NCBI GenBank assembly: GCA_021737265.1
Contig: JAIPEF010000017.1
Coordinates: forward strand, 1-35,483
DNA: 35,483 bases
Direction of reading: 5' to 3'
From: Desulfocapsa sp.
GTDB taxonomy: Bacteria; Desulfobacterota; Desulfobulbia; Desulfobulbales; Desulfocapsaceae
Each line of letters begins with the position of its first letter. The first letter of the stretch is position 1. The notes beneath the pieces are model-generated. The model saw only the letters and a list, made by a program, of their open reading frames with translations. It did no database searches and was not told the origin of the DNA. Shown in pieces: positions 16,119 to 24,511 of the stretch. The position numbers and the translations under genes are program-made.

Positions 16119-17168
16119 ATGACACACTGGAAAAAAATTCTACAGAACTCAGTAAGCAGTCCCTCTGAACTTGCACAGTTTTTCGATTTTGATTGTAGCC
16201 CACTTAGGTCTGTCTGTGCAAGCTTTCCCATGCGAATTAATCCTTATTATTTAGGCCTTATCCGCTCAGTGAACGACCCCCTCTGGCAACAGGCGGTCCC
16301 CAGCCCACGGGAACTCAATGATTCCGTATGCATCCCTGACCCACTGGCTGAAGAGGATTTAAGTCCTGTTCCCAATCTGGTCCATAAATATCCTGACAGG
16401 GTTCTTTTTCTTGTTGCCAGCGAGTGTGCTATGTATTGCAGATTCTGCACGAGAAAACGGAAGGTGGGTACGACGGCGATGCAGATTACAGAAAAGACCA
16501 TTCAAGCAGGAATAGACTATATCAGAGAGAACAGAGAAATCCGGGAAGTACTACTCTCTGGTGGCGACCCCCTCCTCCTTGAAGACGACAGGCTGGATTC
16601 TCTTCTCACAAGACTCCGGGCCATCCCAACCCTTGAAATCATCAGAATCGGAACCCGTATCCCCTGCACCCTGCCCATGCGCATAACAGAGGATCTTGCC
16701 AATATACTCAAGAAGCATCACCCACTCTACATTAACACCCACTTCAACCACCCCCGGGAATTAACCCTGGAAGCGATGAAAGCATGCACCCGTCTTGCTG
16801 ACGCCGGCATCCCACTTGGTTGCCAGACCGTTTTGCTCAAGGGGATCAACGATGATCCGACCACCCTCAAAGAACTCTTCACGGGCCTGCTTCGAATGCG
16901 GGTAAAACCATACTATCTCTTCCAGGGAGACCTCACAAAAGGAACGAATCACTTCCGCACCCACTCCAGTAGCGGCATCAAAATCATGCGTAAACTCATT
17001 GGCTCCATCTCCGGCATGGCGATCCCAACCTACGCCCTTGACGCACCAGGCGGAAAAGGAAAAATCCCCCTCACCCCGGATTATATTATTTCCAGAGGGA
17101 AAACTCTCTCTTTTCAAAATTACTGTGGAAAACTTTGCACATACCCTGAAAATGGTGATCCGCTATAA
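16119..17168 (+). CDS. KamA/EpmB-family radical SAM lysine 2,3-aminomutase-like protein
   Basis: The family uses S-adenosylmethionine, a 4Fe-4S cluster and PLP to move the alpha-amino group of lysine to the beta position. The radical SAM ligands are C103, C107 and C110 (CAMYCRFC). The PLP lysine is K315 in the DAPGGKGK motif, and the substrate aspartates correspond to D308 and the Asp in FQGDLTKG. At 349 aa it is shorter than clostridial KamA (about 416 aa) and close to EpmB, which makes beta-lysine for elongation factor P. No epmA, efp or beta-lysine acetyltransferase gene is in the window, so I cannot choose between EF-P modification and osmolyte synthesis. No Shine-Dalgarno sequence precedes the ATG, and a strong promoter ends 8 nt before it. 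It is divergent from the malic enzyme gene. Confidence 0.88.
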   Translation: MTHWKKILQNSVSSPSELAQFFDFDCSPLRSVCASFPMRINPYYLGLIRSVNDPLWQQAVPSPRELNDSVCIPDPLAEEDLSPVPNLVHKYPDRVLFLVASECAMYCRFCTRKRKVGTTAMQITEKTIQAGIDYIRENREIREVLLSGGDPLLLEDDRLDSLLTRLRAIPTLEIIRIGTRIPCTLPMRITEDLANILKKHHPLYINTHFNHPRELTLEAMKACTRLADAGIPLGCQTVLLKGINDDPTTLKELFTGLLRMRVKPYYLFQGDLTKGTNHFRTHSSSGIKIMRKLIGSISGMAIPTYALDAPGGKGKIPLTPDYIISRGKTLSFQNYCGKLCTYPENGDPL

Positions 17169-17236
17169 AGCACATGCAAAAAAAGAAAGAAAATGAAAGA
17201 ATTCTATTCTTTACAGCAAAAAAAAAATGGTATAAG

Positions 17237-17264
17237 TTTAATATTGTGCTATCCTAGATATAAT
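17237..17264 (+). promoter_or_regulatory. Candidate promoter of the Cys-rich hypothetical gene
   Basis: A perfect TATAAT -10 element (17259-17264) is preceded by a 16-nt spacer and a poor -35, TTTAAT (17237-17242), in an A/T-rich stretch. The leader would be about 40 nt. This implies the gene has its own promoter and is not only read through from the aminomutase. Confidence 0.45.
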
Positions 17265-17311
17265 GCTTTTTTAAACAGCAACAGATTACTTCACTTAAGG
17301 TGTGATGATTC

Positions 17312-17992
17312 ATGACTGAAATCACCTATAATTACTGTTTTGATTTTCCCGACACCAGCAAAAAACGTTTCCTCATTAAGCTGGATACGGAAACATATAA
17401 TTACAAGCCTTCCGGTGGTAATCCGCCGGATTGGGCAAAACTAGAAGTTGCCCAGTGTCAATGCTGCAAACTGAAAAGTGCTGACCACGAGTACTGCCCC
17501 ATTGCCGCCAACATTTCAGAGCTTGTCTTGGCGTTCAAAGACACTGCTTCCTACAAATCCTGCCTCGTCTCATGCATCTCAACAGCCAGAACCTGCAGCA
17601 AAGAGACAACTGTACAGGATGGCCTGGCGTCAATCCTCGGAATCATCATGGCCACCAGCGGCTGTCCCAGTATGACAATCCTTAAACCAATGGCCTGCTT
17701 TCATCTGCCTTTTGCCACAGTTCAAGAGTCCAATTACAGGTCAGCTTCCGCCTATCTTCTGCGTCAGTATTTTACCAATAAAAAAGGTGAAAGTGCTGAT
17801 TTTTTCATGGAGCGTATTCAGGAGTATTACCAAGAGGTCCAAGAGGTAAACAAAGGTATTTTTAAACGTATCGACATGACATCAGAAATGAATGCCGACA
17901 AGAATGCCATCGTCACCCTCAACGCCCTCGCTCAGATCCTGGTGTTGGAAGTCAAGGAATCTCTGGAATCTTTGAGACCTATATTTACCTGA
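17312..17992 (+). CDS. Conserved Cys-rich protein of unknown function (DUF6901-like)
   Basis: I do not know the function. The 226-aa product has no signal peptide or membrane segment. It has a Cys cluster CQCC at 49-52 with C62 (a possible zinc or Fe-S site, spacing CxCC-x9-C), further cysteines at 84, 88 and 95, and a conserved-looking core ATSGCPSMTILKPMACFHLP at about 114-133. That core and the N-terminal 'DFP..KRFLIKLD' strand recall the DUF6901 family as I remember it. The C-terminal third is predicted helical. The start ATG has a weak AAGG ribosome site 11 nt upstream. It is flanked by the aminomutase gene and, convergently, by priA, neither of which suggests a role. Confidence 0.75.
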   Translation: MTEITYNYCFDFPDTSKKRFLIKLDTETYNYKPSGGNPPDWAKLEVAQCQCCKLKSADHEYCPIAANISELVLAFKDTASYKSCLVSCISTARTCSKETTVQDGLASILGIIMATSGCPSMTILKPMACFHLPFATVQESNYRSASAYLLRQYFTNKKGESADFFMERIQEYYQEVQEVNKGIFKRIDMTSEMNADKNAIVTLNALAQILVLEVKESLESLRPIFT

Positions 17993-18027
17993 GAATTCTG
18001 CTGACCCCACTTGATATCCAGCACTGA

Positions 18028-18056
18028 GAAAACGATGTCACACATTCATCGTTTTC
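18028..18056. terminator. Hairpin between convergent genes, possible bidirectional terminator
   Basis: GAAAACGATG (18028-18037) and CATCGTTTTC (18047-18056) form a perfect 10-bp stem with a 9-nt loop. It lies in the 73-nt gap between the stop of the Cys-rich gene and the stop of priA. The A and T runs sit within the stem, so in either direction the 3' arm ends in a T-rich segment. Confidence 0.5.
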
Positions 18057-18065
18057 CCTAACGCC

Positions 18066-20567
18066 TCACATCATACTCTCAGGATCAACATCTATCGCAA
18101 TCCTGATATCGCCCTTTCGTAATCCTGACTCTTCCTCAATGATTTTTCTGCATACAGTATGTAAGGGTTTTATTTCCGGACCTTTTAAAAGGATCTGCCA
18201 ACGGTAGCGGTCCCTGACTCTGTCAATGGGAGCTGGTGCAGGACCAAGCACCTCTACACCCTTTTGCCTGCAGGCATTACATAACTCTACTATCTTGGTT
18301 GATGTTGATTGCACCTGCACCTCACTGCTTCCCGATATCCTCACGTTAACCATTCGCAGGTATGGTGGAAACATCGGATTTTGTCGAATCCCCATCTCCT
18401 TTTCATACAGCTGTTCATACTTGTGATCTCGAGCAAACTGAACTGCATAATGTTCCGGCCTCAGGGTCTGAACAATTACTCTCCCAGGGATATCGCCCCT
18501 CCCAGCCCTGCCGGCAACCTGAGACAGCAACTGATAGGTGCGTTCTGCCCCACGGTAATCAGGCATATTAAGTCCACCATCAGCCCATATCACACCAACC
18601 AGGGTGACATGAGGGAAATCATGTCCTTTGGCAATCATCTGCGTTCCAACGAGGATATCAATTTCCCTGTCATGCATCTGTTTCAACAGGGCCAGAAACT
18701 TTCGTCTGTCTGCAGCAGTGTCTGAGTCAATTCGGGCCACGCGGGCTTCAGGAAATTTTTCGTTTATCTCCTGTTCTATTCTCTCAGTTCCAAAGCCGAC
18801 GGGTAGCAGCTTATCTGACCGGCATGCACTGCACGTGGTATTTTCCCGCAGGCTGTAACCGCAGTAGTGACAGACTAGTTTTGCCTTGTTTTTATGGTAG
18901 GTCAGGGACACATGACAGTGCCGACAACGCACAGGTTCACCACAATCACTACACAGATAAATAGCGGAAAAACCACGGCGGTTAAGAAGGAGTATTGACT
19001 GTTGACCCTGTTCAAGATTTGCTGCCAGCGCCTTTTGCAGTCTCAGGCCAATGGCCTCGCCTCTTTTCTGTTCTTTTTTTTCGCGGAGGTCAACAACTGT
19101 CACCGTCGGCAATGGACGATTTTCTACCCGTTTACTCATTGTCAGAAGCTGAAACTTTCCACTTTTGCCACTGGCATAACTTGTAATAGCAGGAGTGCCT
19201 GACCCAAGAACAACCACTGAACCGCTAAAACGGGCACGGAGAATGGCGAGATCCCGGCCCTGGTAACGCAGCCCATCATCCTGTTTGTACGCGGAGTCAT
19301 GCTCTTCATCCACCACAATCAATCCGGGATCGTGCAGAGGTGCAAAGACTGCGGACCTGGCACCAATGACCACTCTACCACTACCATTTACGGCAAGACT
19401 CCACTGGTCAAAGCGTTCTCCAGGACTTAGCCCGGAATGGAGCAGGATCACCTGATCCCCGAAGCGTGAAACAAAATGAGACTCCAGTTGGGTGGCAAGG
19501 GCTATCTCAGGGACAAGAATCAGCACATCCCGACCCAGCGCCAGGGTTTCTTCTGCAGCCCGGAGATATACCTCAGTCTTGCCGCATCCGGTGACTCCAT
19601 GAAGGAGAAATGGAGAAAAGGTCTTTTGCTGAAGTGCCGGGAGTATTGCAGCCAGAACCTGACTCTGCTCCTGACTCAATCGTTTCGGTTTAGGGAAATT
19701 GGTCAGCGTCTTCCCAAAAGGATTGCGATATATTCGGCGCATGACTGAAGAAACTATCCCCAGCACCTCAAGCTCTTTCAAGGCCTTAGACGCCCCGCTG
19801 TATATTTTTCGCAGATCACTGGCTGCAACTGCTTCCTGTCCCTGCTCCACTGCCAGTTGGGTGTGATGAAAAAGAGTACGGATCAGGGGAACAGTGAGGC
19901 TTCTGTCTTCGAATTTCTGCCTGGCGGCACTTTTTAAAGCCTTACGTCCCTCTTCACCTTCAATTGAATCAGGCAGATCCAGTTCAATCTTTCTGACATA
20001 ACAGAGTTCATGTTTCTGACCGGTTTTTACCCTGTCAAGAACATCATTGAAGGCAACTGTTCCCTCTTCCTGCCACTTGCTAACGAGTTGCTTGTATACC
20101 TTGTCGGCCAGCAGTTTTTTGGTCACAGCCGGAGAAAGTTCATTTTTTTCCTGCAGGACGGCAAACCAGTCAGGTTCAACTACATCCGGCAACGGCCAGG
20201 AAGCAAGTGACTCTTTACCACCCTCTGTAAGCGCAAGTATTTTTCGATTACGCTGGGTTAATCCTCCCGGGAGGGCAGTTTTTATGACCTCACCAATGGG
20301 ATGGTGATAATAGTCAGCAATCCAGCGATAAAAGGGAACAAGATTCTCAGGAAAGAGGGGTTCATCATCCAAAAAGCGAATGACCGGAAGTATTCTGTAA
20401 CTGACATCCTCTTCAGGGACGACACCAAGCACATACCCAGTCACCCTCTGTCGACCCAAATGAACAAGTACCCTTCTCCCCACCGGATCACCATCCGTTT
20501 CGAAATCAAATGCGTAAGAAAGGGTGTGTAAAAGGGGGGCGGCAACAGCCACCTCAATTCTGGGCAT
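18066..20567 (-). CDS. priA: Primosomal protein N', replication restart helicase PriA
   Basis: PriA recognises stalled forks and reloads the replisome. The 833-aa product has the N-terminal 3'-DNA-binding domain (starting IEVAVAAPL), a winged-helix region, a helicase core with Walker A GVTGCGKTEVYL and Walker B VVDEEH, then the zinc-binding region with four CxxC pairs between the helicase lobes (CSDC, CRHC, CHYC, CSAC), and the family C-terminal domain. The frame is open to 20603, but I choose the ATG at 20567. It has AGGAA 9 nt upstream and the PriA-like sequence starts immediately after it. The gene is divergent from hrpA with a very short shared control region. Confidence 0.96.
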   Translation of the reverse strand: MPRIEVAVAAPLLHTLSYAFDFETDGDPVGRRVLVHLGRQRVTGYVLGVVPEEDVSYRILPVIRFLDDEPLFPENLVPFYRWIADYYHHPIGEVIKTALPGGLTQRNRKILALTEGGKESLASWPLPDVVEPDWFAVLQEKNELSPAVTKKLLADKVYKQLVSKWQEEGTVAFNDVLDRVKTGQKHELCYVRKIELDLPDSIEGEEGRKALKSAARQKFEDRSLTVPLIRTLFHHTQLAVEQGQEAVAASDLRKIYSGASKALKELEVLGIVSSVMRRIYRNPFGKTLTNFPKPKRLSQEQSQVLAAILPALQQKTFSPFLLHGVTGCGKTEVYLRAAEETLALGRDVLILVPEIALATQLESHFVSRFGDQVILLHSGLSPGERFDQWSLAVNGSGRVVIGARSAVFAPLHDPGLIVVDEEHDSAYKQDDGLRYQGRDLAILRARFSGSVVVLGSGTPAITSYASGKSGKFQLLTMSKRVENRPLPTVTVVDLREKKEQKRGEAIGLRLQKALAANLEQGQQSILLLNRRGFSAIYLCSDCGEPVRCRHCHVSLTYHKNKAKLVCHYCGYSLRENTTCSACRSDKLLPVGFGTERIEQEINEKFPEARVARIDSDTAADRRKFLALLKQMHDREIDILVGTQMIAKGHDFPHVTLVGVIWADGGLNMPDYRGAERTYQLLSQVAGRAGRGDIPGRVIVQTLRPEHYAVQFARDHKYEQLYEKEMGIRQNPMFPPYLRMVNVRISGSSEVQVQSTSTKIVELCNACRQKGVEVLGPAPAPIDRVRDRYRWQILLKGPEIKPLHTVCRKIIEEESGLRKGDIRIAIDVDPESMM

Positions 20568-20576
20568 AATCTTGTC

Positions 20577-20581
20577 TTCCT
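20577..20581 (-). promoter_or_regulatory. Ribosome binding site fixing the priA start
   Basis: AGGAA lies 9 nt before the ATG at 20567. The alternative in-frame start at 20603 lacks a comparable site. Confidence 0.65.
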
Positions 20582-20665
20582 TTTTTTCAATGACAGATAC
20601 CATATTCCCGTGTACTAGTGTCTGCCAATATATACCATATTTCCAAATTCATGCCATTTCATACC

Positions 20666-23600
20666 ATGCAGCTCAACTATCCAGCAGAACTTCCCATTGT
20701 CTCCTACCGGGAAGAGTTTCTTGCTCTCCTGCAGGACAGCCAGGTGATCATCGTTGCCGGTGAAACCGGTTCCGGAAAGACGACACAGCTGCCTAAGTTC
20801 TGCATGGAGTTCTTCCCCGAAGACGATTTTCTCATTGGCTGCACCCAGCCAAGACGTGTGGCTGCAACCTCGGTGGCAGCGCGGGTAGCCACTGAACTTG
20901 CTCCCCACAGTGAGATGGTCGGCTATAAAATCCGTTTCCGTGACAAGACAACGAGGAAGACCAGGATCAAATTCATGACCGATGGGGTTCTCCTTGCTGA
21001 AACGAGACAGGATCCGCTCCTGAAAAAATATGGTGTCATCATCATTGATGAGGCCCATGAAAGAAGCCTCAACATCGATTTTCTTCTCGGCTACCTGAAA
21101 AACATCCTGACCAGACGCCCTGATCTGAAGCTCATTATCACCTCGGCAACCATTGATACCGGGATTTTTTCAAAACACTTTGACAGAGCACCGATTCTAT
21201 CAGTGGAAGGACGGAGTTATCCCGTTGAAGTACGCTACCAGGAGCCCCCTGATGAGGACAGTCTGTCCTACGTCGATCACTGTGTAGAGACTGTAACGAA
21301 TCTGCACCGCAGAGAACCCCCTGAAGACACCCTTATCTTTCTCCCCACTGAAAAAGATATTCGGGAATGTTGCTTCCTCCTTGAAGAAAAATTACCTGAG
21401 AGCCTGATCCTGCCAATGTTCGGCAGGTTGCACTCGGTGGATCAGAAAAAGATTTTCAAACCATCACCCAGGACAAAAATTGTAGTTGCCACCAACGTTG
21501 CAGAAACATCCATAACAGTCCCCGGTATCCGCTATGTCATAGACACCGGTCTTGCCAGGATCTCCCAGTATAATGTACGTGCCAGAACCACCAGCCTCCC
21601 TATCACCAGGATTTCCCAGGCAAATGCCGACCAGCGCAAAGGACGTTGCGGGCGGGTAGGACCGGGAATCTGCATCAGGCTCTACTCTGAAGAAGACTAT
21701 TTAAGCCGGGATCAATACATGCTTCCAGAGATCAAACGCTCAAATCTTGCCGAAGTCATCCTCCAGATGATTTCCATGAACCTGGGCTCACCCGTTGATT
21801 TTCCATTTATCGAGCCTCCCCACTCCGGTGCAATACGAGATGGATATAGTCTTCTTAAAGAACTGGGCGCTCTGGAGCAGGATAACAGCCTGAGCAGGAT
21901 AGGCCGCCTCATGGCACGGCTCCCCATAGATCCGCCAATTTCCCGTATCCTTATTGCGGCTCGCGAGAACAACTGTGTTCAGGAAATAAAAGTCATCGCA
22001 CCGGCCCTTGCCATTCAGGATCCGAGGGTTCGTCCGGCAGAACGTGAAGCAGAAGCCGACAAAGCACATGAAAAGCTCAACCATGAGCAGTCAGATTTCC
22101 TCAGTCTCCTGAAAATCTGGCAGCTGTTTCATGATGTCAAAGAGAAGACCCTTTCCTGGAATCGCTTAAAAAAATTCTGCGCCGGCCATTATCTTTCTTT
22201 TCAACGTATGCGGGAATGGATCGACCTTCATGACCAGTTGGAAAGAATCCTGGACCGGGAGAAAGGGTTTGACAATAATAGTGAGCCGGCCTCTTATGCT
22301 GCAATTCATAAAAGTTTATGCACAGGTTTTTTGCGAAATATCGGCCTGAAAAAGGAAAAAGAAAAGAAACTCTACCAGGGGGCCGGGGGCAAGGAATTTA
22401 TGATCTTTCCCGGTTCAGGTCAGTTCCATACTGCCGGTCAATGGATCATCGGGGCTTCATTTCTTGAAACCAAACGCTTGTACGTTCTCACTGTTGCAAA
22501 TATAGATGAAAAATGGCTGATCGAAACTGCAGATCATCTCTGCCGCAGGTCATGGTCAAACCCGCGGTGGCAAAAAAAGAGCGGACAGGTTGTTGCCAAT
22601 GAAAAGATCACCCTTTTCGGCCTGATCATTTCGGCCGACCGCATTGTCAACTTTGGCAAAACCTCGCTGAAAAACAGAACGGAAGCCAGACAGATTTTTA
22701 TTCAACAGGGATTGCTTGAACAGGAGATGGCCGGGAATTTCCCCTTTCTCCAGCATAACACCAAGCTCCTGAAAAAATGGACAGAGACTGAAGAGCGTCT
22801 CAGAAAACGAGATCTCCTGGTTGATGAAACAAGCCTGTATCACTTCTATGACAAACGTCTTCCTGCTGGGGTATATGACCGATTTACCTTAAACCGTTTT
22901 GTACGCAGAAAAAAAGGTCAGGCCTTTCTGGAGATGACAGAAGAGGATATTCTCAACCGAAGACCTGAAGACAGAGAACTTCAGGATTTCCCCAAATATC
23001 TACACATAGGGGGCCAGAAGCTACGCCTTTTGTATAACCTGACTCCAGGTGAAGAAGATGACGGGGTTACAGTATGGATTCCCCTTGATACTGCTGACAG
23101 TTTTTCAGAAACCGGTTTTGAGTGGCTGGTTCCCGGTCTCATTAGGGAAAAAGTCACCTTCCTGCTCAGAGGGCTCCCCAAACGCATTCGAAAACATCTG
23201 GTACCGATCAACAACAGTGTGGATCTCCTCCTTGACGATTGCACCCATTACCGCGGCTCACTTTACCATGCCTTGGAACAGGGGATATTCAAAATGTTTC
23301 ACCTGACAGTGGGACGTGGAGACTGGCCGCAACAGTTGCCGCCCCACCTGCTCATGCGTTATCTGATCTATGACCAGAACGGCAGGACAGTTGCTGCGGG
23401 AAGAGTGTTACACAATCTGATTCAAGAGGCAGAGGCGCCCCCTTCGCCAAAGGCAAGGCCAAACAAAAAGACCTCTGCCGATCTTGCCCGCTGGCAGGAC
23501 AAACTCTTTACAAGCTGGGATTTTCATGGGTTGGAACGAAGGATCCCACTCTACACCACAGGGAACAAAGTTGCAGGTGCCCTCTTTCCAGCCCTGCATA

Positions 23601-24421
23601 TAGAAAGAGACAGAGGCGGAGTGCGACTCACCTTTGAATCAGACAGAGTAAAGGCCAGTGCTTTGAACCGCAAGGGAGTACTTTTCCTCTACCAGCTCCA
23701 CTTTAGTGACCAGTTCAAAAATCTGAAAAAATATTGTCACACCTCCGTCTCAGGACCGTCTTCACTCTGGCTCAGCAGCATGATCGGCAATCGAAATAAA
23801 GCAGTATCCGCCCTGCTGGACTTTATCATGCGCTCGATGTTTACAGAAGATCTCGAGACAATTCCGGAGGAAAAAGTTTTTCAAGCAGAAATCAAGAAAA
23901 TTCAACAGCTGGGCCTCTATAAAAGAGGCAGGGATATCTGTGATCAACTACTGCTTCTGTTACGCAAACGCAGGGAGGTCTCAGATCAGATAGACAGATT
24001 TACAGCACTTGCCAGAGAGAGTAAGGCCGGCAGTACAACTCAGAACAAAGAGTATCTATCCCTGCTGGATGAAATTCTTCCCCCTGATTTTCTGACAACT
24101 CTAACAACAGATGATCTTGAAGAATGTCCCCGCTTTTTCCAGGCACTTCTCATTCGTATAGAGCGTGCCCATGCCAATCCGGCAAAGGATCAGAGCAAGG
24201 AACAGGAACTGGAACCCTATCTCCGGAGACTGAACAGGCTTCCAGACGACTGTTCCACACTCCCGCATGAATGCAGACAGGAAATCTCCCGCTATCAGGC
24301 AATGGTAAACGAGTTCCGAGTGAGGATCTTTGCCCCGGAATTAAAGGGGGGGATGCCGGTCTCTGCAAAGAAACTCAAACTGCAGTGGCAGACTGTTCAA
24401 TCCCTCTGCCCCGGTGTCTAG
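20666..24421 (+). CDS. hrpA: ATP-dependent RNA helicase HrpA (DEAH box)
   Basis: HrpA is a large DEAH-box RNA helicase linked in enterobacteria to mRNA processing and ribosome rescue. Counting from this start (1251 aa; E. coli HrpA is about 1300), Walker A GETGSGKTT is at 32-40 and DEAH at 128-131. The SAT motif, the helicase C lobe (QRKGRCGRVGPG), the helicase-associated and OB-fold domains and the long HrpA-specific C-terminal region follow. The open frame begins at a GTG at 20618, with further ATGs at 20651 and 20666. None has a Shine-Dalgarno sequence. I choose 20666 because family-like sequence (LNYPAELPI) begins there. It is divergent from priA. Confidence 0.92.
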   Translation: MQLNYPAELPIVSYREEFLALLQDSQVIIVAGETGSGKTTQLPKFCMEFFPEDDFLIGCTQPRRVAATSVAARVATELAPHSEMVGYKIRFRDKTTRKTRIKFMTDGVLLAETRQDPLLKKYGVIIIDEAHERSLNIDFLLGYLKNILTRRPDLKLIITSATIDTGIFSKHFDRAPILSVEGRSYPVEVRYQEPPDEDSLSYVDHCVETVTNLHRREPPEDTLIFLPTEKDIRECCFLLEEKLPESLILPMFGRLHSVDQKKIFKPSPRTKIVVATNVAETSITVPGIRYVIDTGLARISQYNVRARTTSLPITRISQANADQRKGRCGRVGPGICIRLYSEEDYLSRDQYMLPEIKRSNLAEVILQMISMNLGSPVDFPFIEPPHSGAIRDGYSLLKELGALEQDNSLSRIGRLMARLPIDPPISRILIAARENNCVQEIKVIAPALAIQDPRVRPAEREAEADKAHEKLNHEQSDFLSLLKIWQLFHDVKEKTLSWNRLKKFCAGHYLSFQRMREWIDLHDQLERILDREKGFDNNSEPASYAAIHKSLCTGFLRNIGLKKEKEKKLYQGAGGKEFMIFPGSGQFHTAGQWIIGASFLETKRLYVLTVANIDEKWLIETADHLCRRSWSNPRWQKKSGQVVANEKITLFGLIISADRIVNFGKTSLKNRTEARQIFIQQGLLEQEMAGNFPFLQHNTKLLKKWTETEERLRKRDLLVDETSLYHFYDKRLPAGVYDRFTLNRFVRRKKGQAFLEMTEEDILNRRPEDRELQDFPKYLHIGGQKLRLLYNLTPGEEDDGVTVWIPLDTADSFSETGFEWLVPGLIREKVTFLLRGLPKRIRKHLVPINNSVDLLLDDCTHYRGSLYHALEQGIFKMFHLTVGRGDWPQQLPPHLLMRYLIYDQNGRTVAAGRVLHNLIQEAEAPPSPKARPNKKTSADLARWQDKLFTSWDFHGLERRIPLYTTGNKVAGALFPALHIERDRGGVRLTFESDRVKASALNRKGVLFLYQLHFSDQFKNLKKYCHTSVSGPSSLWLSSMIGNRNKAVSALLDFIMRSMFTEDLETIPEEKVFQAEIKKIQQLGLYKRGRDICDQLLLLLRKRREVSDQIDRFTALARESKAGSTTQNKEYLSLLDEILPPDFLTTLTTDDLEECPRFFQALLIRIERAHANPAKDQSKEQELEPYLRRLNRLPDDCSTLPHECRQEISRYQAMVNEFRVRIFAPELKGGMPVSAKKLKLQWQTVQSLCPGV

Positions 24422-24437
24422 TTTCCAGGAGCAGTAA

Positions 24438-24469
24438 TCTGTTTCTGAGCTGGCGAAGGAAGAAACAGA
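24438..24469. terminator. Hairpin between convergent hrpA and ppx, possible terminator
   Basis: TCTGTTTCT (24438-24446) and AGAAACAGA (24461-24469) pair perfectly over 9 bp with a 14-nt loop, in the 90-nt gap between the two stop codons. No clean T run follows on either strand, so this may be a rho-dependent or barrier structure. Confidence 0.35.
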
Positions 24470-24511
24470 CATTTCCTAAAGCCCATCACCCGATTATGTT
24501 TGATTTGGTCA

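Noticed and set aside
16048..16203. N-terminal extension of the malic enzyme to 16203
   Set aside because: The added residues do not look like malic enzyme, would overlap the divergent gene, and the ATG at 16047 has a good ribosome site.
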